Positions 7,847-12,724 of a DNA stretch of 12,724 bases are shown here, piece after piece (within the stretch, counting starts at the first letter, position 1; every line of letters begins with the position of its first letter). A model generated the notes under the pieces. That model saw only the letters and a list, made by a program, of their open reading frames with translations, searched no databases and was not told the origin of the DNA. A program made the position numbers and the translations under genes. The DNA comes from an uncultured Lachnospiraceae bacterium (GTDB lineage: Bacteria > Bacillota > Clostridia > Lachnospirales > Lachnospiraceae). The stretch spans positions 1 through 12,724 of the forward strand of contig CADCPP010000138.1 of NCBI GenBank assembly GCA_902803355.1, in the 5' to 3' direction.

Positions 7847-9217
7847 TCATTTCCTAAAGGGCAGTTTTTCCAGGGTGGAAGCGTAGTTGAAATCGTTCGG
7901 GACAAAAAACAGATTGACGCAGATCAGGACTGTAAACAGGGCCGTGAGCACAAGAAAGATCTCATAGGCCTTTCGTTTTTTTACGGTTTCGCCGAAGGCG
8001 CCGATCCCGGCAAAGGCAGCGATGCCCATGATCCAGTAAAGGTCCATCCGGTAGCGCGCAAGCAGCAGCGGGCTTCCGGCCGTATCGAGCGCGGCAATGA
8101 TCAGCGGAAGCGCAAGCAGGCAGAGATAAAGCGGAAACAGTACGGATAATTTCCGGCCCGGCTGCAGGCGGTACAGCGGAAGGCGGAAGAGCGGCAGAAG
8201 GGCAAGAAGCAGGATGGGGAAGGTAAAGCAGGCGCCGTAGCGAAGCAGCTTGTTTCCGCCGTCCGACTTGGACAGGTAATAGGTCAGCCCTTCCAGAAGT
8301 CTGGCCTTTGTCAGCTTCATTCCGCCGCTCAGATCGCGGATGGTCAGCTGATACGTCTGGCCGAATTCCAGCACATTGCCGAAGCGCGCGTAATTGTACC
8401 ACATGAGCAGTCCGCCGATCAGAACATAGGGAAGCGCGGCAAGGACGAGCTCTCCCAGCAGTTTTCCGTTGAATTTCCTTCTGCGCAGAAAGGCGACGAG
8501 CATCGGGATGACCAGCAGATTGGCAAGCGCAACGGGAGGGCGGCAGCCAAAGGCCAGGGCGCCAAACAGAGAGCCAAGGAAGGCCAGGAGGATCTCGTTG
8601 TCTTCCGGCTCATCGGTATAGACAGCCCGGATAAAGAAATACAGGCTCCAGACCTCCATGGCGATCCCGCTGGTGATCGCGGTGCAGTAGAGCGCCGGCG
8701 TGCTCACGGCGTACCAGAGACTCATCAAAGAAAGCGCAGAGGAAAGCACTGCGGTGATCCGGACAGACAGCCTGGGGAAAAAGTGCTTCCTGAGCAGGAG
8801 AAACAGCGTGAACAGGCCGATAATAAAGACGGCGGCAAAAAGCTGCGTCCCGTGATACGTGGTGAGGCTGGTCCCGGTGATCAGGCGGTAAGGCAGAAAG
8901 ACCAGAATGACCGGAACGATGCCGAAGTACATATAGTACCTTCCGTTGTAGAAGGCATGATCGTAGTGATAAACGACGCCGGCATCCTTGCGTGCCTGCG
9001 GATCGTAAGGATTCTCCAGTGCGAGGAGCCTCGGATCCACAGCGCCGTAGTCAAGATCCAGCCGTCCGTTCAGCAGCGCCTCTGCCATCCGTTCGTACTG
9101 ATCGCGGTGCCCCGGCTTTTCCCCGTTCCACATCGGTGCAAGGCCCATGGGAAGGACCGCGGCCAGAATGGTCGCGGTCAGCAGCACAATGATCAGGAGC
9201 TTACGGTCTGCTTTCAT
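7847..9217 (-). CDS. Multi-pass membrane protein, GT-C-like glycosyltransferase
   Basis: This 456-residue integral membrane protein has about 11-12 hydrophobic segments (near 7-28, 96-114, 122-142, 153-170, 176-198, 207-223, 228-245, 256-274, 329-347, 357-376, 393-409 and 416-438). A hydrophilic loop at 29-95 contains HRDQYERMAEALLNGRLDL (37-55), and a later RFGNVLEFGQTYQ (278-290) precedes a soluble region. The large first extracytoplasmic loop with acidic residues, then many helices, is the plan of polyprenyl-phosphate-sugar (GT39-like) transferases. I recognise the general type but not the acceptor or sugar. Its start has a GGAAAGGA ribosome site. It ends at or beside the start of the FAD oxidoreductase. 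The glucosidase upstream ends 51 bases before, so read-through from that gene's promoter is possible. No separate promoter was found. Confidence 0.75.
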   Translation of the reverse strand: MKADRKLLIIVLLTATILAAVLPMGLAPMWNGEKPGHRDQYERMAEALLNGRLDLDYGAVDPRLLALENPYDPQARKDAGVVYHYDHAFYNGRYYMYFGIVPVILVFLPYRLITGTSLTTYHGTQLFAAVFIIGLFTLFLLLRKHFFPRLSVRITAVLSSALSLMSLWYAVSTPALYCTAITSGIAMEVWSLYFFIRAVYTDEPEDNEILLAFLGSLFGALAFGCRPPVALANLLVIPMLVAFLRRRKFNGKLLGELVLAALPYVLIGGLLMWYNYARFGNVLEFGQTYQLTIRDLSGGMKLTKARLLEGLTYYLSKSDGGNKLLRYGACFTFPILLLALLPLFRLPLYRLQPGRKLSVLFPLYLCLLALPLIIAALDTAGSPLLLARYRMDLYWIMGIAAFAGIGAFGETVKKRKAYEIFLVLTALFTVLICVNLFFVPNDFNYASTLEKLPFRK

Positions 9218-9230
9218 CGTTCCTTTCCTG

Positions 9231-9256
9231 CGCCTGAAGGCTTAAGAGCCCAGGCG
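9231..9256 (-). other. Intergenic hairpin between the glucosidase and GT-C-like genes
   Basis: CGCCTG (9231-9236) pairs with CAGGCG (9251-9256), and after an AA bulge GGCT (9239-9242) pairs with AGCC (9247-9250) around loop TAAG. There is no T-tract on the minus strand, so it is not a plain terminator. It could slow ribosomes or polymerase or mark an RNA processing point between the two genes. Confidence 0.4.
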
Positions 9257-9268
9257 GCGCGCAAGGCG

Positions 9269-10951
9269 CTATTTCTCCCACACCAGGGCCTGATAGGGCT
9301 GCAGCGTGATCTGTCTGTCGGATCCGGAGAGGGTCTCATAATTGTTGATCAGGATCTTTGCTCCGTCTGTCCAGTCCGGAAGAGCATAGCTCAGCGTTTT
9401 ATTAGAAAAATTACCTATAATAAACAACTTTTTGCCGTTGTAACTACGGAAATACGCGAAAATTTTCCTGTTCTTCCGGTCATATTCTTCCACATTGCCG
9501 TAGATCGCGGTCTCATTGGTCTTCTTGATGGCAAGCAGCTTTTGATAATAACGGAAGACGGACTTTTCCGCGGCGCGGTCCTTTTCCACGTTGATCTGCC
9601 GGTAAGCAGGATTGACGCACTGCCAGGGTCTGCAGCCCTGATTGAAGCCGCCGTTTACGCTGCCGTCCCAGGCCATCGGGACCCGGGCATGGTCCCGCGC
9701 TCCGTACTTGATGAAGCGGAAGGCCAGCTTTTTCGGCACGCCGTACTTTGTCAGAAGATCATACACGAAATGGCTTACGGGATCTTTCAGTTCATCAATA
9801 CTGGCAAAATCGCAGCCCGTCATGCCGATCTCTTCGCCCATGTAGATAAAAGGGATCCCGAAGCCCATGAAGGTGAGAGTAGCCAGCATGGTGGCGGCTT
9901 CATAGCGGTAATGCTTCGTATCGATCCCGAAGCGGTCCACGCTCCGCGCGTTGTCGTGGTTTTCCAGCACCAGAGTGTGCCAGCCTTCGCCCCAGATCGT
10001 CTGCTGCGGGCGGAGCAGACCTTCCTTGAAGACGCGCAGATTAAAGGGCTTTTTAAAGAACTTCGCGCCGCCGATATTGTCGGAATTCAGATGACCGAAG
10101 CTGAAGATCGAATCCAGCTCTCTGTTTTCCGTTTTGACATATTCTTCGGCGTTTTTGGGCGTAGGGTGATAGGACTCGCCAACGGTGTAGCAGTCAAAGC
10201 GGGAGAGAGCTTTCCGGTTCAGCTCCTTCAGATATTCGTGCATGTGGGGGCCGTCCACAAAGTAGCGCAGGCCTTTTTGAAACACAAAAGGATTTGGCTC
10301 ATCTCGCAGCGGGCGGACCTTGGAAGAGACGTTGAACACATCAAAACGGAAGCCGTCTACCCCCTTTTCCAGCCAGAAATTCAGGATATCGGCAATTTCC
10401 TGCCGGACCTTCGGATTGTCCCAGTTTAAGTCTGCCTGCTCCTTGCAGAAAAGGTGCAGATAAAAGTCCTCGCTGCCGGCGATCCGCTCCCATGCGTTTC
10501 CGGTAAACGTGGAGACCCAGTTGGTGGGGGGGAGCAGCTTTTTGCCCTTGCGCCTGCCCTTTTCAATGAAATAATAATCCCGGTAAGGGGAATCAGGAGA
10601 GCTGACGGCAGATTTGAACCAGGGGTGTTCGGTGGAAGTATGATTGACCACCATATCCATGATCACTTTAAGATCCCGCCGGTGACATTCCGTGAGCAGG
10701 CGGTCAAAATCCGCCATGCTGCCGAACTTTTCATCAATGGCCCGGTAATCGCTGATATCGTAGCCGTAATCCTTATCCGGCGACTGATAGAGCGGCGAGA
10801 ACCAGATGGCGGTCGCCCCCAGATCCCGGATATGATCCAGCCGGGAAATGATGCCGTCAATATCGCCCCATCCGTCATTGTTCGCGTCCATAAAGCTGAA
10901 CGGATAGACCTGGTAGACAACGGCAGTCTTATACCAGTCAGTCTTTACCAT
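9269..10951 (-). CDS. GH13 alpha-glucosidase, oligo-1,6-glucosidase type
   Basis: This 560-residue cytoplasmic glycoside hydrolase (no signal peptide) has the standard length for the group. It releases glucose from the non-reducing end of short isomalto- or malto-oligosaccharides. Region I is DMVVNH (99-104), region II GFRFDVFN (200-207) with nucleophile Asp204, region III GES (258-260) with acid/base Glu259, and region IV ENHDN (330-334) with Asp333. DANNDGWGD (22-30) is the calcium-site loop. The residue after the nucleophile is Val205; in this family Val favours alpha-1,6 and Thr alpha-1,4 bonds (established for yeast isomaltase and related enzymes), so isomaltose-type substrates are likely. 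The symbol could be malL, dexB or treC, and I do not choose. AGGAGG at 10959-10964 sets the start. No sugar transporter or regulator is adjacent. Confidence 0.93.
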   Translation of the reverse strand: MVKTDWYKTAVVYQVYPFSFMDANNDGWGDIDGIISRLDHIRDLGATAIWFSPLYQSPDKDYGYDISDYRAIDEKFGSMADFDRLLTECHRRDLKVIMDMVVNHTSTEHPWFKSAVSSPDSPYRDYYFIEKGRRKGKKLLPPTNWVSTFTGNAWERIAGSEDFYLHLFCKEQADLNWDNPKVRQEIADILNFWLEKGVDGFRFDVFNVSSKVRPLRDEPNPFVFQKGLRYFVDGPHMHEYLKELNRKALSRFDCYTVGESYHPTPKNAEEYVKTENRELDSIFSFGHLNSDNIGGAKFFKKPFNLRVFKEGLLRPQQTIWGEGWHTLVLENHDNARSVDRFGIDTKHYRYEAATMLATLTFMGFGIPFIYMGEEIGMTGCDFASIDELKDPVSHFVYDLLTKYGVPKKLAFRFIKYGARDHARVPMAWDGSVNGGFNQGCRPWQCVNPAYRQINVEKDRAAEKSVFRYYQKLLAIKKTNETAIYGNVEEYDRKNRKIFAYFRSYNGKKLFIIGNFSNKTLSYALPDWTDGAKILINNYETLSGSDRQITLQPYQALVWEK

Positions 10952-10980
10952 CTGTGCGCCTCCTGTTTCACAACGAAAGA

Positions 10981-10990
10981 TTCATAGCAA
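10981..10990 (-). promoter_or_regulatory. Probable extended -10 promoter of the glucosidase
   Basis: The minus strand reads TTTTGCTATGAA, an extended -10 (TGC) with hexamer TATGAA (10981-10986). No good -35 lies at 17 bases; only TTCATC or similar is nearby, inside the terminator loop. The start would be near 10974, about 23 bases before the ATG. The -10 begins in the T-tract of the previous gene's terminator. Confidence 0.45.
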
Positions 10991-11020
10991 AAGCCAGCGG
11001 GGCTGATGAAAGCCCCGCTG
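10985..11020 (-). terminator. Intrinsic terminator after the DUF3592-like gene
   Basis: CAGCGGGGCT (10995-11004) and AGCCCCGCTG (11011-11020) form a perfect 10-bp stem with a 6-base loop. On the minus strand this is followed by GGCTTTTGCT. It lies about 20 bases after the stop codon at 11042. Confidence 0.85.
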
Positions 11021-11041
11021 CAGTACGCCTGATAGCGCAGA

Positions 11042-11377
11042 TCACTTCGCCGGGATCACGTATTTCGGCTTCTCAGGCAGATATTTGACCCGAAGCGTGC
11101 TGCCAACGTACAGATGCGCCGGTGCATTGCCGAGCTTGGCTTCGACAATCTTCCCGTCCTGCGTCTGATACTTGACGTAGTAGGTATAAGAGATGTCGCG
11201 GATGCCGTCGTTGTCGGTGCTTTCGCTTTCCTCAATGCGGGAGACTTCGGCGTCCGCCTCGATCCCGCCTTTCTGGATCGCGTTGTGCTTTTTCGCGGTC
11301 AGCACAAAGGAAACGATCAGGACAACGACTATCAGGGCAATGAAAACATAGGTCATGTTTACAGCAAGAAGTAACAT
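11042..11377 (-). CDS. Small membrane protein, DUF3592-like
   Basis: The 111-residue protein has one N-terminal transmembrane helix (about 8-28), then a charged linker (AKKHNAIQKGG) and a beta-rich soluble domain: EADAEVSRIEE (40-50), ISYTYYVKYQTQDGKIVEAKL (62-82) and VGSTLRVKYLPEKPKYV (91-107). The final 'G--L-V-Y-P--P--' pattern is typical of DUF3592 proteins, whose function is unknown. The start at 11377 is set by AGGAGG at 11384-11389, 6 bases upstream; a longer in-frame ATG at 11449 lies above the promoter and is rejected. It is a single-gene transcript with a promoter at 11408-11436 and a strong terminator. It is divergent from guaA. Confidence 0.85.
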   Translation of the reverse strand: MLLLAVNMTYVFIALIVVVLIVSFVLTAKKHNAIQKGGIEADAEVSRIEESESTDNDGIRDISYTYYVKYQTQDGKIVEAKLGNAPAHLYVGSTLRVKYLPEKPKYVIPAK

Positions 11378-11407
11378 TTTGATCCTCCTGAATGATTGGA
11401 TGCAGTC

Positions 11408-11436
11408 AGTATAGCAAAAATCGGCAGATGCTTCAA
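11408..11436 (-). promoter_or_regulatory. Promoter of the DUF3592-like gene
   Basis: On the minus strand -35 TTGAAG (11431-11436), a 17-bp spacer ending TTTTTGC and -10 TATACT (11408-11413) make an extended -10 promoter. An A-rich tract (11458-11467 read in reverse) lies upstream of the -35 and may be an UP element. Confidence 0.75.
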
Positions 11437-11441
11437 GCAAG

Positions 11442-11467
11442 AAAGGCAAAGGCCTTTAGTTTTTTTT
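11442..11467 (+). other. Hairpin plus eight T between divergent promoters
   Basis: AAAGGC (11442-11447), loop AAAG and GCCTTT (11452-11457) are followed by AG and eight T (11460-11467). It has the form of a plus-strand intrinsic terminator, yet no plus-strand gene lies upstream. It may insulate guaA from antisense read-through, or the A/T tract may simply serve both promoters as an UP element. Confidence 0.45.
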
Positions 11468-11476
11468 ACTGCGTTC

Positions 11477-11505
11477 TTGCAATGCGAACGAGGACAGAGT
11501 ATAAT
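11477..11505 (+). promoter_or_regulatory. Promoter of guaA
   Basis: -35 TTGCAA (11477-11482), a 17-bp spacer and consensus -10 TATAAT (11500-11505) are seen. The start near 11512 leaves a leader of about 28 bases, too short for a purine riboswitch. The ribosome site GGAGGTGAT (11526-11534) is near perfect, so strong expression is likely. Confidence 0.75.
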
Positions 11506-11539
11506 GCAGCATATTGAAAAAATACGGAGGTGATCTCGT

Positions 11540-12532
11540 ATGGTCCAGGGTAACAAACGTCCCGACAACATGGAACGCATCACAACGCCCGCGCTGGCGC
11601 AGGCATTTATCGAAGAGCAGATCACGGCACTTCGCGAACAGATCGGAGACAATAAAGTCCTGCTGGCACTCTCCGGCGGAGTAGACTCATCCGTCACGGC
11701 GGCGCTGCTGATCAAGGCAGTCGGAAAGCAGCTGGTATGCGTGCATGTGAACCATGGCCTTCTGCGCAAGGGCGAACCGGAGCAGGTCGTCAAAGTCTTC
11801 CGTGAGGAGCTTGGCGCCAACCTGATCTATGTGGACGCGGTAGACCGCTTCCTGGATAAGCTGGCCGGCGTAGATGATCCCGAGACCAAACGCAAGATCA
11901 TCGGCAAGGAATTTATCGACGTTTTCGCGGAAGAGGCGGCAAAGCTGGAAGGCATCAAGTTCCTGGGCCAGGGCACCATTTATCCGGATATTCTTGAATC
12001 CGAACAGGGCGTCAAGGCACACCACAACGTGGGCGGCCTCCCGCCGGAACTGAATTTCGAGCTGGTCGAGCCGGTCAAGCTCCTTTATAAAGACGAAGTC
12101 CGCGTAGTCGGCAAGGCTCTGGGCCTGCCCGACAACATGGTCTTCCGTCAGCCCTTCCCGGGTCCCGGCCTCGGCGTGCGCTGCGTAGGCGCCATCACCA
12201 GAGACCGCCTGGAGGCACTGCGCGAAGCAGACGCCATCGTACGCGAAGAGATCGGCAAGCTTCCCGAAACGCCGTGGCAGTACTTCTGCATCGTGCCCGA
12301 ATTCAAATCCACCGGCATCAAATATACGGATGGCAAGGGCGAGCGCTTCATGGGCTGGATGGTCGTTATCCGTGCCGTGAATACGACCGATGCGGTCATT
12401 GCCACCGTTCCGGAGATCCCGTTTAAGACCCTCTGCACCATTCGCGAGCGCGTGATCGACACGGTCCCCGGCGTGAACCGCGTCCTCTGGGATATCAGTG
12501 AAAAGCCCGTCGCAACGATAGAGTGGGAGTGA
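11540..12532 (+). CDS. guaA: GMP synthase, ATP-pyrophosphatase subunit without glutaminase domain
   Basis: The 330-residue protein converts XMP + ATP + ammonia to GMP in purine synthesis. It carries the PP-loop SGGVDSS (45-51), VHVNHGLLRKGE (68-79), GQGTIYPDILES (143-154), HHNVGGLP (161-168), RQPFPGPGLGVRC (203-215) and the standard C-terminus ATIEWE (325-330). It therefore covers the ATP-pyrophosphatase and dimerisation domains fully. The roughly 200-residue N-terminal class I glutamine amidotransferase domain of usual bacterial GuaA is absent. A promoter and a strong ribosome site sit directly in front of this start, so it is not a fragment cut by a frameshift. The size equals that of archaeal-type GuaAb, which uses a separate GuaAa glutaminase; no such gene is in the window. 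It may use a distant partner or free ammonia (inference). Confidence 0.93.
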   Translation: MVQGNKRPDNMERITTPALAQAFIEEQITALREQIGDNKVLLALSGGVDSSVTAALLIKAVGKQLVCVHVNHGLLRKGEPEQVVKVFREELGANLIYVDAVDRFLDKLAGVDDPETKRKIIGKEFIDVFAEEAAKLEGIKFLGQGTIYPDILESEQGVKAHHNVGGLPPELNFELVEPVKLLYKDEVRVVGKALGLPDNMVFRQPFPGPGLGVRCVGAITRDRLEALREADAIVREEIGKLPETPWQYFCIVPEFKSTGIKYTDGKGERFMGWMVVIRAVNTTDAVIATVPEIPFKTLCTIRERVIDTVPGVNRVLWDISEKPVATIEWE

Positions 12533-12538
12533 GATACG

Positions 12539-12563
12539 GGGTTCCAAAAACCCAGTATTTTCA
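12539..12563 (+). terminator. Weak terminator-like hairpin after guaA
   Basis: GGGTT (12539-12543), loop CCAAA and AACCC (12549-12553) are followed by AGTATTTTC. The stem is short and the T-tract poor, but it begins 7 bases past the stop codon. Confidence 0.4.
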
Positions 12564-12588
12564 AGGCTTTCCGACTTCGCAAAGGTTC

Positions 12589-12610
12589 ATTTGATAACAA
12601 TTTGATAACA
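12589..12610. repeat. Perfect tandem 11-bp direct repeat
   Basis: ATTTGATAACA occurs twice with no gap (12589-12599 and 12600-12610). Short direct repeats of this kind often serve as arm-type binding sites for tyrosine recombinases near attachment sites. Here they lie about 60 bases after the guaA stop in DNA that is AT-richer than the genes. The link to integration is inference. No gene is seen in 12533-12724. Confidence 0.6.
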
Positions 12611-12724
12611 TTCGCATGATTTCCCGTTTTTCTCCGTATCAAGGGGTTTTGGGGTAAAGAGTCATTCTTGACGGTTTGCGATTGGAACGATCCATATTTG
12701 AAAGCCCTTCGCTGTGGGTATACA

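Noticed and set aside
8783..10429. Long open frame of 548 codons on the plus strand
   Set aside because: It runs opposite the GT-C-like and glucosidase genes, has no recognisable domain or ribosome site, and its His/Arg/Gly-rich composition is typical of the reverse strand of GC-rich coding DNA.
11378..11539. Remnant of a glutaminase domain before guaA (a frameshifted full-length gene)
   Set aside because: The region is filled by two divergent promoters and a hairpin. No amidotransferase-like frame is present upstream.
12668..12698. Promoter near the right edge (TTGACG, then CATATT)
   Set aside because: The spacer would be 19 bases with a poor -10, and no gene start is visible before the window ends.

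Overview
The window looks like ordinary chromosome from a Gram-positive anaerobe, most likely a Clostridia-type Bacillota (Lachnospiraceae-like, inferred). The reasons are strong AGGAGG ribosome sites in front of most genes, lipobox-type lipoproteins, GC-rich but not extreme coding DNA, sigma-A promoters with an extended -10 (TGCTAT), and a ZnuA variant that I associate with clostridia. Ten genes are supported. No stretch over 300 bases lacks a gene. No phage, CRISPR, transposase, rRNA or tRNA was seen.

Layout. Positions 1-150 hold two copies of a hairpin-forming intergenic repeat that ends at a stop codon. Positions 151-2797 (minus strand) are a two-gene operon: a group 1 L-glutamate gamma-semialdehyde (P5C) dehydrogenase, then ornithine carbamoyltransferase. 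Both act around ornithine, arginine, proline and glutamate. Positions 3059-6232 are a metal-uptake locus. A small cysteine-bearing lipoprotein on the minus strand is divergent from a zinc-type ABC transporter, znuA-znuC-znuB, on the plus strand. The shared 168-bp control region holds two good promoters and several candidate operator-like sequences. Positions 6279-10951 (minus strand) hold a GH13 oligo-1,6-glucosidase, then a multi-pass GT-C-like membrane protein and a UDP-galactopyranose-mutase-like FAD oxidoreductase. The last two overlap by a few bases at most and look translationally coupled. Positions 11042-11377 (minus strand) are a small DUF3592-like membrane protein. Divergent from it, 11540-12532 (plus strand) is a GuaA that has only the ATP-pyrophosphatase and dimerisation domains.

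How the genes work together. The P5C dehydrogenase and carbamoyltransferase connect citrulline, ornithine and glutamate and may belong to arginine or ornithine catabolism. ZnuABC imports zinc (or manganese), and the divergent lipoprotein is a plausible extracytoplasmic partner. The FAD enzyme and GT-C-like protein probably modify and transfer a lipid-linked sugar for a surface glycan. The glucosidase feeds central carbon metabolism.

The points most worth a second look are the glutaminase-less GuaA with no partner subunit nearby, the AT-richer DNA with a tandem 11-bp repeat directly after guaA (a candidate integrated-element edge), the cysteine lipoprotein beside a ZnuA that lacks the usual third histidine and histidine loop, a 20-bp motif shared by two control regions, and the FAD-oxidoreductase/GT-C pair. 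I see no clear undescribed defence or mobile system.
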